A DNA stretch of 64,000 nt from Anaeramoeba flamelloides (lineage: Eukaryota; Metamonada; Anaeramoebidae), in NCBI GenBank assembly GCA_027625915.1, contig JANTQA010000072.1, positions 1,426,001 to 1,490,000 on the forward strand. Direction: 5' to 3'. This document shows, piece after piece, positions 1 through 10,740 of this stretch (position 1 is its first letter; each line of letters opens with the position of its first letter). Made by a program: the position numbers and the translations under genes. The notes beneath the pieces were generated by a model. The model was not told where the DNA came from and did no database searches. It saw only the letters and a program-made list of their open reading frames with translations.

Positions 1-129
1 AAGAAACCGACAATAAATGATGAATATATCTGATCTTGGTTTCTTAAAGTTCTATGATTAAAAAAGAGATTCTATAATTGAATGATTAAAAAGGATAAAA
101 TATTATCAAAAACAATAGAGTTAATATTA

Positions 130-850
130 GCTCTAAAATTCCTGAAATTTGAAAAAAATTAAATCTTATTTCAGGTGTGAAGAAATGTTTATTTGGTTTC
201 ACATTGACCGACCAAGAGCTTGTTATGGATTTTAATAACCATTCAAAAAAGTCAATTTTTTGTCACTTATTGTTTTTTCCAGAAATCCGAATTGAAGTGT
301 GTAAGAATAATATGAATGTAACTGATAAAAAAATGTAGTAAGTGTGTTGTTAATTGAAAATTTTCTTTAGTTTTGGTTTTATTTTAATTTTATTAGTATT
401 TTTTTTTTATTTATTTTCGAAAATTGGGTAATGGAATATTTTAATTGACAACCCAAAAATCAAAAATTATTATTCAATACCTGCCAACCCATTTGTCTTA
501 AACTCATAAATTGTGATTCTTGATATATATATATATATTCATTTTGGAACATTTATTTCAGCCAGTTTCGAATTTAAGGTACAAACTTTCAAGGAATTTT
601 CGGGCACAAAAAAAGCTTAATTAAAGTACAAAATTTGGAATTTTTTTTTCAACACAAATTATTTTCCTAGAATCTAAATTTTGTTTATTAATTTGAGATT
701 TTTTTTTTGTACCTTAATTGTCATTGAATTTTGTGCCTTAAAGTGGAACTGGCTGTAAAATTAATTTAAAGTTCAAGATTGTCCAGCTAAGAACCAAAAT
801 AACAAGTTTTCACACCCTATTACAAGATAATATATTTTTGGCATTAAAGT
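130..850. repeat. Family A inverted-arm element, copy 1
   Basis: The left part (about 140-330) and the right part (about 770-850) are similar to the two arms of the element at 8054-8450, and further pieces recur at 6688-6860 and 10550-10740. Shared landmarks are a 'CCTGAAATTTGAAAAAA' arm end and the inner 'CCGAATTGAAG' block. The copy is interrupted by a 197-bp MITE at 559-755. No coding potential is seen. It looks like a non-autonomous DNA transposon with long inverted arms; limits are approximate. Confidence 0.5.
559..755. mobile_element. TA-flanked MITE (CAGCCAGTT family), copy 1
   Basis: The element opens with CAGCCAGTTTCGAATTTAAG and closes with the inverse form ending AACTGGCTG, followed by TA. 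Related copies lie at 17886-18081 and 22656-22850, and a partial one near 20045-20130. The inverted ends plus TA flanks fit a non-autonomous Tc1/mariner-type element. It sits inside the family A copy at 130-850. Confidence 0.7.
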
Positions 851-972
851 GGTTCTAAATCATAAAAATTACTTTTTTGGCTGAAAAAAGTGAAATTGTT
901 GATAAAAACACTTGAAAGAATTCTATAAACATAAATATATTACAGAGCAAAAATTTCTTTTAAAAATGATGC

Positions 973-1717
973 TAAAATCTCAGAATTCGGACAAAGAAAA
1001 GCCGAGGATCAAAGTGTGCTGTTATTAGGCCTAACTATATTCGTGCTACATGGCTCAAATGTCTCTAAAAAATCTATTAGTCGTATAGTAATATTTGTTA
1101 ATCTCATCAATTAAAAAGGATCTATATATCAGTAAAAAACCCAACAATTTCTGAATAAAATCTGTATTTAGCCCCAAATTTAATGATTGAATTATTAATA
1201 TTGAGTTGCAAAATATCTTCCTTAAATTTGTCAAGGAATATTGATTAAACGTTAAAAATTCATTTTTTTTTTCAAATTAAATAATTAACTCTGAGATTCT
1301 TTTGACCAATGATTTCTGGATTATTGTAAATAATATGTTTTTACAAGTAGCTTTATCAAAAGTAAACAAAACTAATCATTTTTTGTGCTTTTATGTTAAT
1401 GATTATTGGATTAATCTTTTGAAAAAATTAAAAAAATATTTACTGTAGTAAGTTCAAAATCTGATTTATTAAATACCCAAATAGTATTTTTTTGGGTTTC
1501 TCTTTATTGGATTGATAAGGAATTATAAAAAAAAAATTCACAAAATGAATATTTTAAATAGTGATATTTATATAAAAAATTTAATAATTTATTGTACAAC
1601 AATAATTTTTATAATAGCTTTTTTGGAGCGATTTGAGCCATGGTTCACTTAATCCCTCAAGCCCGGTTACCGCATACTTTGGTTTTCGAGAAATCTAGGG
1701 TGAAGCTAAACCCTTAA
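973..1717. mobile_element. TTAA-flanked long-TIR element, copy 1
   Basis: The right end reads ...CCCTTAAG, and inward from it the sequence matches both ends of the better preserved element at 49036-49789, including 'AGATTTCTC' and 'AAAGTATG' blocks. The left end is worn but retains the 'GATCAAAGTGTGCTGTTATT' block and the 'ATGGCTCAAATGTCTCTAAA' block. No open reading frame of note is present, so it is non-autonomous. Confidence 0.6.
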
Positions 1718-1764
1718 GACAATAAAAATTAAATTATTCTTAGAGATATTTTTGCAATTTGATC

Positions 1765-1915
1765 CTTTATTTTAATAAATTCTTTTTAAATAATAGAACT
1801 TTAAGAGATCAGTGCCTGATTTAATTAAGGTTTATTGTTTTTTTTTTTTTTCGGTTAATCTATTGGTCTTCTATAACAAAAAACACGCTTTTTATTTTGA
1901 AACATAGATTAAAAT
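1765..1915. repeat. Dispersed repeat shared with 5945-6115
   Basis: About 150 bp matches 5945-6115 in the same orientation, including 'TTTTTAAATAATAGAACTTT' and 'GGTCTTCTATAACAAAAAA'. No ends or duplications are evident. Confidence 0.6.
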
Positions 1916-1924
1916 TGTCTGCAC

Positions 1925-2255
1925 ACATTGTAATTTGACAAGAGTATATTATTTTCAACCAAACCAAAAGAACACAATTTAAATCAACTTGCTTATTGAA
2001 ATTGTTCTTGTGGTTTTAGAGAACACAAAAAAGTCGAATTTTTTGAACAAATTTGTAACTATTGATCTCTCAAAGAAAAACCCATATCAAAAGGTAGTAT
2101 TCAAAAAACAGTTATTTTATTGAACCCTTCATTTTGTCTTTACTAAATTATTTATTAATTCTTTTATTAATAGATCTTATTTTTCATTTCCATGCTCTAT
2201 GAATGTTCCCAATTAAAAACCCTGTTGATCTTTTTTTCCAGAACGGTAACTTTAT
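1925..2255 (+). repeat. 3' part of a CTGTTG/TAA-family element
   Basis: This stretch matches the 3' two-thirds of the nested element at 10058-10470 in the same orientation, ending in the same 'TTTTTCCAGAACGG' followed by TAA. The 5' third, including the left terminal repeat, is missing or too diverged to recognise. It lies about 190 bp downstream of the broken Rac copy. Confidence 0.6.
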
Positions 2256-2447
2256 ATCAAGAAATAAAAGTTTTTCCAATAATTTCATTTTTTTAAAAAA
2301 CTTGAAAATACATCAAAACAAAATTGATTTACAATTCTTTTTATTTAAGAGTTTAGAATAGATCAAAATAAAATTACAAATAAATCTGGTTTTGTCCAAT
2401 TTTTTGGATATAATAAAAGTAAACATTAAAAAAGATAATATTTTGAT

Positions 2448-3031
2448 TTAAAGGATTGAGCAATTAGGCTTTTTTTTTTTGTTAAGACGTTTTGGAGGCG
2501 ACAAAACAGCTCTAATTGCTTCATCAAAAACAGCTTTCAAGTTCTTTTGAGTCAAGGCAGAGCATTCGATGTATTTGACTGCACCAATTTCTTTGCTTAA
2601 TTTCATTCCATCTTGATAAGAGATTGGATCGAGGTTCTTTTCTTTAAGTTTAAGGATGGTGTCTTGGTCGTCTCTAAGATCCAACTTGGTTCCAACAAGA
2701 ATTTTGGGTACCCCTGAACAATGAGTGAAATTTCTTGTACCCATTTGGCTTTCACATTTTCAAAAGAGGATGGTGAAATCAAAGAAAAGCAAATTAAAAA
2801 AACATCTGTTTGAGGATAAGATAAGGGTCTTAATCTGTCATAATCTTCTTGTCCTGCTGTATCCCAAAGTCCCAAATTGATTGGTTCACCGTCGACCATT
2901 ACATTGGTTGAATAGTTATCAAAGATAGTTGGTAAATAATCTTTTGTAAAGGCATTGGTAGCGTAACTTATTAATAAACATGTTTTACCAACAGCTCCAT
3001 CACCAACAACAACACATTTGATTGATCTCAT
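2448..3031 (-). pseudogene. Rac-family GTPase copy with one frameshift
   Basis: Read from the ATG at 3031, the frame gives a Rac protein with the GDGAVGKT P-loop, switch I, and DTAGQE, through the conserved [10 protein letters not shown] stretch. The frame then shifts by one base near 2724, in what is HHCPG in the intact gene. The second frame carries on with VGTKLD and ECSAL and ends in the CaaX box CSIL. All motifs survive apart from the single-base loss, so this is either a very young pseudogene or a sequence error. Compared with the intact gene at 9126-9707 on the other strand, amino-acid differences cluster around switch I (for example [12 protein letters not shown] against [12 protein letters not shown]) and in the tail before CSIL, while the middle is almost identical even in DNA. 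That mosaic suggests gene conversion. No intron would explain the shift, since no GT lies at the break. Confidence 0.85.
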
Positions 3032-3443
3032 TTGTAAAGTATTTGGTCTTATTAAAAGTTTTATAAAAAGGTTTTGGAAAATTAAATGAATTTTGTTGGT
3101 AATTTTTTTCTTTTCAATCAAAGTAATTTTTTTTTCAAACATTTGAGATTTATTATACTTTTAATTTTTTGAAAGTTTATAATTTCCCCTTCTTTTGGTA
3201 TGAATCTGCTTGAATTCAATTTCAAATGTGAGTTTTTTCATGGGCCTTGTGTTTACAATTAATATATTCAAAAATTGATGTATTATTATTTTAAGAATTA
3301 TTCTCATCAAAGAATGAGATTTATATCAAAATATTTTAGATACCTTAGTTTTGTTTGTGAGGATCCTTTCTATTGGTTGTGGTGCAGTCTTTTTGTCTTA
3401 ACTGATCATTCCAGAAAAAATAAAATGAAAATTTATCAAAAAG

Positions 3444-3599
3444 AAACCAGCTAAACCAGTGATATTTATCCCTTCCCTATTTCAAATCCCAGATTCAAAA
3501 TTCTTAGTTACCACACTATCAAAAGTTGAAAATTGTCTAAACAGCTTATTGAAATCTAAATGGGATAAAATAACAGACGGTGATCTTTTTTTCAATTTA
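3444..3599 (+). other. Candidate orphan internal exon, function unknown
   Basis: A 52-codon open stretch has no ATG. It is preceded by 'CAAAAAG' and followed by GTAATT, so both edges look like splice sites in this genome's style (A-rich acceptor). It encodes a peptide containing KPAKPVIFIPSLFQIP and KVENCLNSLLKSKWDKITDG, with balanced composition unlike the surrounding low-complexity DNA. I do not recognise the family and found no partner exons. It may be a relic of a lost gene or chance. Confidence 0.25.
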
Positions 3600-3689
3600 G
3601 TAATTCTAACTTTTTTTTTTTGGGATCTCAATTCACCCAATCCATCTAGGTACCTACAAAAAATAATAACAAACAAATAGAGATCACAA

Positions 3690-4351
3690 ACGAAAAACTC
3701 AGTCTTTCAAATACTCTGTTTATCAAAAGTAAAATTGTTTTTATTTATTGTTCAAACCACAATGAAGGGAGTTTTTTGATTACTCTTTTATAAGTTGTTC
3801 TGGCTTGAATAAATTGTTTTTTGGAGACAAAAAAAACTTGTATTGTGATAATTTGAATTTTTGAATAAATATACAATTATTAATTGAAAAAATCAATTAA
3901 GTAAAAGGAGAGAAACATCCCAATTTATAAGCCTTTTATTTTTTAGTTTATATATTAAAATAGAAAGGTCAACACCCTGAAAAAAATAAGATTAAAAGTT
4001 TATAAGACTGTTAAAAATAAAATATATGTGATTCAAATAATTCATCCAAGGATTATAATTTGTGTTTCAAAATAAAATCCTTGTCCTTTTTTTCTTATTT
4101 TTCCAATGTAATACCCAATTCACTATGTAGCGGTATACCTAAGTTCGAATCAATTTTGACGGTAAACTCCATGATATTTTCTGTAAATTTTAAATTTGGA
4201 ATCTAATTTGTTGTAAATTTTTCATAATATTCACAATTTTTTTTGAATTTTTTTGTTTTTTTGATGATCAAAATTAGAGTAGTTTCGTCAAAGTATAATT
4301 GGTTTGTGTAAAAGAAACAGTGGTTGAGAAATAAAAAATTAATATTGTGTA
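3690..4351. other. Intergenic, nothing recognised
   Basis: AT-rich DNA with homopolymer runs. I see no coding frame, repeat end or RNA gene. Confidence 0.4.
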
Positions 4352-4930
4352 ATATATGTCCTTAATAAAATTAAGCACTATTTTTTTCTGATTAATATTT
4401 TTCGAAATTAAGAACTAACTTAATTCAATTAACCACTGTGATAATTTTTTTTAGAATAAAAACACTCTCAACTTTTGAATATCGAAAATATTTTTTGAAA
4501 TTAGTGTGCACTTTTTTATTTTTTTTTGAAAAATTTGGGTTGAGAAAAGTTTTAAATAAAAGAATAAGTTAATATATTAAATTAGAAAGCTTTTCCAGAA
4601 AGTTTATCCTTTTAGTTTAACTTTTTTTTTATTTTACCATTTAAAACTAAAAAAAACATTTGAAGACCAAATTAGTGCCTTTTGTGAAAAGAAAATTCCC
4701 ATAATTTAGAATTTGTTTTTGTAAATGAGTTAAAACAAGATAGTGTATCTAAAAATATACATAATTTCAAGGTTGAAATCAAGGATTTTGGCAAAAAATG
4801 TTTTTAAGAAAAAGCTAAATTGAAACTTTATTTATTTTTATTTTATCATTTTGTTTTTTTAATTGTATTAATGGAAAGTATTTGATCAGTTTTCCATTTT
4901 TAGTGTTTTTTGGGTCGTAGGGACATATAT
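4352..4930. repeat. ATATATGTCC-ended repeat, uninterrupted copy
   Basis: This 579-bp unit begins ATATATGTCC and ends in the inverse, GGACATATAT, giving a short terminal inverted repeat of about 10 bp. It matches 54469-55514 along its length. That second copy is longer only because a 458-bp element is inserted after 'CTTAATAAAATTAA', so this copy shows the empty site at about 4374. No protein is encoded. Confidence 0.75.
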
Positions 4931-5944
4931 TCTATTGCGAAATAAAAATAATTTACACAATTGATTGTTTTATTCACAATCATTCGATAAACTGAGCAAT
5001 TCAGACAATTATTGAGCAATTAATAAATCATTTGTTTAATAGAAAGAACATATTTCAAAAAATTGAACTTATTTCCCCATAAATTCAATTTTATTCAAGA
5101 TTTTATTTTTAAATTTAAGATTTATTAATAATTTTTAGTTAAAAAAAAAACTGTTTTCTTTTATAAGTTCTCAATTTTATTGGATTATTTGCCAATTTTT
5201 TCTTTTTTTGAATTTTACTGAAAATCAAAACTTTTAATAATAAAGGAGCTAAAGGATAAGATAACCTTTTATTCGCTTTATTCTTCGTAATAAAAATTTT
5301 TAAAATTTATGAAAAATGTATTTTACTAAAATAATTTTTTTTTAAAACATTAATTTATGTTTTGGGTGTTTTTTTTTTTTTTTTTAATTTATGTTTTGGG
5401 TGTTTGTTTTTTTTTGTTATTTTGTTATTTAACTTTTTTATTTTAGTATTTTGTAACTATTCCAAAAAATTTAATAATTAGTTATAATTGGAAAATAAAT
5501 AAATCTTATATGAGAGATATAAATTTAATATCTATTGGATATTATTTTATCAATGAAAAATTAAAATTTGGAATATTGATCAAAAAATTTTTTTAATTTG
5601 AAATATTTAACATTTTAGAGTACCTAATAGCAAATTTTTATTTTTTGAATTTTTTAAAATGATTCTTTTATGATCAATTTTTGGATATTTGTTATTTTAC
5701 AAAACAAGTTCTTTTGATAAATATATTTTTCAATTGTTTACAATAGTTTCAATCCTTTTTGCTTACATAACATAAAATTGTTCAAAATATTACAAATGGG
5801 GCAATAGATATTATTGCCTAAAAATATTTCTTTTTAAGCAATACATATTTTAAATTAAGCAATTGTTTGTATTTTTAAACAATGTTTGTTATAAATTACA
5901 CAACTACTCTATTTTATCAAAAATTTAATCTATTTTTTGACATT
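4931..5944. other. AT-rich intergenic with a short tandem duplication
   Basis: No gene is seen. At about 5350-5405 the block 'TTAATTTATGTTTTGGGTG' occurs twice in tandem, separated by a T run, probably a slippage product. Confidence 0.4.
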
Positions 5945-6115
5945 AAGTTTGCAATTTGATCTTTTCTTTTTAGAATTTCTTTTTAAATAATAGAACTTTA
6001 AGAAATCAGTACCAAATTTAATTGGGTTTATTGTCGTTTTCTTTGAAATATTCATGTGTAGGTCTTCTATAACAAAAAAAAAACGCTTTTTATTTTGAAA
6101 CACTATTAAACTTTT
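5945..6115. repeat. Dispersed repeat shared with 1765-1915
   Basis: Same orientation as the copy at 1765-1915; the shared core includes 'GGTCTTCTATAACAAAAAA' and 'CGCTTTTTATTTTGAAACA'. The function and the ends of the unit are unknown. Confidence 0.6.
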
Positions 6116-6349
6116 CAACATACATTATTTTGTGAACAGTAAAATGTAAAAATTCATCTTCAAGGATCAATTAGTATGATAAATATAATATTCTCAAAAT
6201 GTGAGATGTTCTTGTTTTTGAAAGGATCACTAGTGGTTTTGTCACATGAATATGAAGGAGAATAGTTGCTCAACTGAAATAAAATTTTTCATTTCTTAAT
6301 TAGGTATGTTAATATATAATACTTTATTATCTGATAAGCTTCTATTTAT

Positions 6350-6650
6350 GTATATGTAAATGTGTTTGGTCAAAAGAAATGATTTGAAGAATTCTATTTT
6401 GTATACTGATAAATCCAAATAAATATCTGAAAATGATAACTTTATTTTCTTTTTGTATAAATTTTATACACTCACTTTGAATCTAGCTTTTTATTGGTTT
6501 AAAAGTTTAGAAACTTTATAAAATTGGTTGAACTTCTAAAAATTCATTCTCTTGGGTTGTTTTTGAAGTTGAGTTAATTGATTACACAAATATGAAATTA
6601 AACTAAAAATTTTATTAAATTTATTTGAATTTATCAATCGGCTCTGTGCT
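6350..6650. repeat. Dispersed repeat shared with 63430-63710
   Basis: The two copies share 'ACTGATAAAT', 'AAATATCTGAAAAT', 'GAGTTAATTGATT' and 'AAACTAAAAATTT' in the same order over about 280 bp. They have diverged considerably. Confidence 0.5.
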
Positions 6651-6687
6651 CAATATTTATAAAATATACTTACTCCCTTAAGGTTAA

Positions 6688-6860
6688 CAATCCCTGAAAT
6701 TTGAAAAAAGATTATCTTGTGAAGGGTATAGTGGGTTGTTAATTTGGTTCTTAGCTGTGATCGATCTTGTGATTGGTATGAGTTTCAATAGTTGTTCAAA
6801 ATGGCAATTTTTGACAATTTATTTTATTTTTACCGAAATTCGAATTGAAGAGTTTAAGGG
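6688..6860. repeat. Family A fragment
   Basis: One arm of the family A element: 'CCCTGAAATTTGAAAAAAGA' followed by the 'GATCGATCTTGTG' and 'CGAAATTCGAATTGAAGAG' blocks, similar to the inverse of 8260-8450. Confidence 0.6.
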
Positions 6861-6889
6861 ACTTGTAAACTAAAAAAAATCTTGAGTAA

Positions 6890-8045
6890 ATTTGCTAACA
6901 AATTAAAAAAAATTTTACCGTATCTTGAAATTGAAAAATAAAGTTAAAATTTGATAACTACAAGACACGATTTACTTTTAATACTATTTTCAGAAATGAA
7001 TTATTGTTTTTAAAAGTATGATCCATTTTTCTCATTTTTGAAAAGTTCAAAATCCAACATATTTCCAAATTATTCAAAAAAAATTATTTTCTTTGAAAGA
7101 AGATTGAAATCTTATTTCCTGCAAAGGAGTTATACAAAAATACACTTTAAAAATGAAAACACTAAGTTCTAAAATAACTAAGTTTAAAAAATCTACTTAA
7201 TCTCAAAAAAAATACAATAATTATTTTAAACTTGTAAAAAATATAATTTTTTGATTCAAAGAACAGAACAAATCTATTTTTTCTTGGGATTAAATGAAAA
7301 AATATGAGAAAAAGAACCAAAGAATCGAATTAAAAATTCTCCCGAAATACTTTTTTAAAACCTGGAAAATTCAACTTTTTATCTCAAGAAATACTTTTTA
7401 ATTTGATTATTTATAATTAATAATTATAAACCCAATCTTAATGTTTTCAGTAAGTCATTAACAACCCAACGATTAACTTTATCAAATAGGTTTTACATTT
7501 ATTTCTCAATTTTTTCAAGATTTTGCAACAAATAAAATCAATTCAAATGCATATTTCTAATAATAAAAAAAATAATAGATATAATCAAATACCTGATTTT
7601 AAAACAAAAGTTCCTTGTTTATACCCTAATATTTAAAAAAGTAGATTGACAAGTCTTTTAAATTTCAAGAAATTGAATAACTATTTCTGAATAAAATAAA
7701 TGATCAAATTTTTTAGATCTTCAAGGATACAATATTTGATTTATTTTTCATGTATTTTTAAAATAATATTATAGATACAACGTTACTTGTTCATAAAGAA
7801 TCTCAGAAATTACTAAAAGTGATATTTCTTCAAAAGAAAAATTTTTTGCAAATTTTTATTTTTCAAATTTGATCCAAAAACAAAACAAAATAGGATCAGA
7901 TCTTTGGACTGAAAACTCCATTGGAAAAATGAAATCTTTTAAAAATATTTATTCATTTCTCTAAAGTTGACAAACGAAGTTTCTTATTGGTCTTAATTGT
8001 ATCCTAGTCTAAGTAATTACTCTATTACCTTTGGGAAAAAAAAAT
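6890..8045. repeat. Family B element, copy 1 (uninterrupted)
   Basis: A roughly 1.1-kb unit recurs inverted at about 49830-52670 and, in part, in the same orientation at about 58870-59765. The last copy ends 'TACTAGTCCCGTTAA' and this one 'TACTAATCCCTGAA', so a TTAA-type end is likely. This copy preserves the site near 6960 into which a LINE has jumped in the 50-kb copy. No coding frame is present. Confidence 0.6.
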
Positions 8046-8053
8046 AAATAAGA

Positions 8054-8450
8054 GTTACTAATCCCTGAAGATTAATTGGCTGGAAATTAAGTTATAAAAA
8101 ATGTGATTTGTTGGTTGTTGATTGAATTTTATAATTAAGTTTGGTTTTATTGGGAGCTTTTAAAAAGCGTTATTTTTTCATTTGGTTAATTGACAAAACT
8201 ATAAATCAAGATTTTTTTCGACAACCCAAAATTCAAAAGTTATTCTTGAGCACCTATCAACCTATTAATCTTACACTATTCAATTCGGATTTCGGAAATA
8301 AAAAAATACAATTGTCAAAAATTTCCTTTTTAAATCACTATTAAAACCCATACCAAGCACAAGATCGATCAGCTAATAACCAAATTAACAACTCACTATA
8401 CCCTTCACAAGATAATCTTTTTTCAAATTTCAGGGATTTTAATCCTTCAG
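8054..8450. repeat. Family A element, copy with both arms
   Basis: It starts 'ACTAATCCCTGAAG' and ends with the inverse-like 'CAGGGATTTTAATCC'. The right arm is the reverse complement of the 6688-6860 fragment; the left arm matches about 340-480. No significant protein is encoded: the 67-codon frame at 8141 spans the repeat and starts at a TTG. Confidence 0.55.
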
Positions 8451-9125
8451 GCCAACTAAACACTACCCCTAAAGTGAGAAAATTAAAGTTTCTTTAAAAC
8501 CCAAAAGAAATCTATGTTTTACTTCGTTTTTTTCAATAGAAATGAATTATTCTATGGTATTATAGTTGTTTAAAGAAATTTGAAATTTTGTTATTGGAAA
8601 AAGTAAATTAGTAAAACAATTTACAAAAAAACAATTATTGCAAAAAAAATGTTTGGTTTTTTAGCTTTATGGAAAACTCAAAGAGACAATTTGATTACTT
8701 TAAAAATTATTGAATTTCTGAGTAAACTACTAAAAAAGAGAAAAGTAATTTTTTCAAAAAGAAAAATTTTCCATTTGGAAAAAAAGTCTAAAATAAAAAA
8801 ATAAAAGAAGATAAAAAACCAGAAAACTCAAATAATTTACTGTTTATCCAATTATTGATTTTTAAGATTATTTATCTTTTTTTTTTTTTGAAAAGAAAAA
8901 AAAAGAAAAGTTAACAAAAAAAAGTAAATTAAAAAAACAAAACTCTGTCAAGTTGTTGATAATTGCTTCAATCTTTTAGGGGTGAACTCAAAATTTGAGT
9001 TAATAAAATTTTGAAAAGTTTTAAAAACAAGTCAAAAAAAAGATTTAAAAAAAAAATTTTACTTTTTAAAATTCATTTATTATTAAAAAAAAACCTTTTT
9101 ATATTTAACTTAAAATACTTAACAA
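8451..9125. other. Upstream region of the intact Rac gene
   Basis: Very A-rich and without frames. The Rac ATG is preceded by 'AAAATACTTAACAA', an A-rich start context like that before other ATGs in the window. No promoter element could be assigned. Confidence 0.35.
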
Positions 9126-9707
9126 ATGAGATCAATCAAATGTGTTGTTGTTGGAGATGGAGCTGTTGGTAAAACTTGTTTATTAATTAGTTACACAACC
9201 AATGCCTTTCCAGGTGAATATATCCCAACTGTCTTTGATAACTATTCAGCCAATGTAATGGTCGATGGTGAACCAATCAATTTGGGACTTTGGGATACAG
9301 CAGGACAAGAAGATTATGACAGATTAAGACCCTTATCTTATCCTCAAACAGATGTTTTTTTAATTTGCTTTTCTTTGATTTCACCATCATCATTCGAAAA
9401 TGTGAAGGCCAAATGGGTACAAGAAATTTCACATCATTGCCCAGGTGTCACCAAAATTCTTGTTGGAACCAAGTTGGATCTTAGAGACGACCAAGACACC
9501 ATCCTTAAACTTAAAGAAAAGAACCTCGATCCAATCTCTTATCAAGATGGAATGAAATTAAGCAAAGAAATTGGTGCAGTCAAATACATCGAATGCTCTG
9601 CCTTGACTCAAAAGAACTTGAAAGCTGTTTTTGATGAAGCAATTAGAGCTGTTTTGTCACCACCAAAACCTGAAAAAAAGAAAGGAGGTGGATGTTCAAT
9701 CCTCTAA
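9126..9707 (+). CDS. rac: Rac-family small GTPase, intact, single exon
   Basis: This 193-residue protein is close to animal Rac1 along its whole length. It is a GDP/GTP switch that recruits effectors controlling actin, membrane protrusion and often NADPH oxidase at the plasma membrane. Visible elements are the P-loop GDGAVGKT (10-17) with Gly12, the switch I/effector loop YIPTVFDNY with Thr35, WDTAGQE (56-62) with Gln61, the base-specificity motif TKLD (115-118) and ECSAL near 158. The C-terminus has a Lys-rich patch and the CaaX box CSIL; the final Leu predicts geranylgeranylation. The Rho-type insert helix is present. The start is the only ATG giving the standard family N-terminus [12 protein letters not shown], and there are no introns. 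A second, frameshifted copy lies 6 kb away on the other strand. A MITE begins about 245 bp after the stop. Subfamily assignment is sure; which Rac paralogue it is cannot be told. Confidence 0.97.
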   Translation: MRSIKCVVVGDGAVGKTCLLISYTTNAFPGEYIPTVFDNYSANVMVDGEPINLGLWDTAGQEDYDRLRPLSYPQTDVFLICFSLISPSSFENVKAKWVQEISHHCPGVTKILVGTKLDLRDDQDTILKLKEKNLDPISYQDGMKLSKEIGAVKYIECSALTQKNLKAVFDEAIRAVLSPPKPEKKKGGGCSIL

Positions 9708-9952
9708 ATGATTTCTCTTTACTTTTTACCTTTTCTTATTTTCTCCTTTTTTCTTTGAAAGGAATTATTGTATCTTTTTTTTTAAAAATTAAAATTTTTC
9801 CAAAATAAACACCTTTACAAAAACAAAAACACTTTTTTTTTTAATATTGTTATTTTCTTTTAATTTTTTATCTTTATATATTACCAACAAATCTTCAATA
9901 CAAGAAATATATTGTTTATTTTTAATTTTAGGTTTTCGATTGAGTGTTTGGT

Positions 9953-10549
9953 TTAAGGGACTAATCTCTATTAAATTTTTGTACCTAAATTTAACAGAGA
10001 TTGAGAAAATTTTTTACCAATTACTAAGATTTGAAAAACCCTATTTATTTTCAATAACTGTTGTGGAAAAAAAGTGAAACACGGTTTTTAATTGGGAACA
10101 ATACTGAAAATGATAAGTAAAATCAATAAAAAGAAGAAACCAATTAACTTCAAATAATAATCCATTATATTATTTTCAATCAACCCAACAAATACAATTT
10201 AAATCTACTTGATTTATGGAAATTGTATGTGTGGTTTTGGAGATCTCAAAAATAGTCAATTTTTTGAACAAATTTTTAATAATCGATCAATCAAAGAAAA
10301 ACCCATACTAAAAGATAGTATTAAAAAAACTGTTATTGTGTTGAATACTTCATTTTGTCTTTATTTATTTATTCTTTTTTTCATTGATCTTACTTTGAAT
10401 TTTCAGTAATGTTCCCAATTAAAAACTGTGTTTCACTTTTTTTCCATGTTTCACTTTTTTTCCAGAGCGGTAATATTAAATATATTTCCAGATAAGGAAT
10501 CCTCATTTAGAAATTGGACAAAAAAAAAATAATAGAGACTCGTCACTTC
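9953..10549. mobile_element. TTAA-flanked 172-bp MITE, split by a nested element
   Basis: The left end reads TTAA then GGGACTAATCTCTATTA; the right end is the worn inverse, AATAGAGACTCGTCACTT. Uninterrupted copies at 23417-23596 and 32826-33004 show the original about 180-bp form. Here the unit is split after 'TATTTTCAATAA' by the 413-bp element at 10058-10470. TTAA flanks with short inverted ends suggest a piggyBac-like, non-autonomous origin. Confidence 0.8.
10058..10470. mobile_element. CTGTTG/TAA-family element nested in a MITE
   Basis: The 413-bp insert begins CTGTTGTGGAAAAAAAGTG and ends with the inverse form CACTTTTTTTCCAGAGCGG. TAA lies on both sides (10055-10057 and 10471-10473). 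Near the right end an 18-bp unit (GTTTCACTTTTTTTCCAT type) is duplicated in tandem. The inner 'TTTTTAATTGGGAACA' block is shared with the element at 54492-54949. Three-base TAA duplications fit a PIF/Harbinger-like non-autonomous element. Confidence 0.75.
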
Positions 10550-10740
10550 GGGCATATATCTCAAAAATTTGAAAAAAAGATTATCTTGTGTTGTGTGTGG
10601 TTGTGTTAATTTGATTATTAGGTGATCAATCTTTGACTTTTTATAGGCTTTCATAGATATTAATATAATGAATGGTTGACAATTTATTTTTTTTTAGAAA
10701 TATGAATTGAAGAGTGTCAGAACAATAATTCGAATTTTAG
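10550..10740. repeat. Family A fragment
   Basis: 'ATTTGAAAAAAAGATTATCT' followed by the GATCAATC and GAATTGAAGAGTG blocks, in the same order and orientation as 6688-6860. Confidence 0.55.

Noticed and set aside
2448-2744. Separate 98-residue GTPase gene
   Set aside because: It is the 3' half of the frameshifted Rac copy; the start Met lies within the G domain.
3482-3676. 64-codon antisense frame opposite the candidate exon
   Set aside because: Shadow of the plus-strand open block, low-complexity Lys/Arg content and no splice-like edges.
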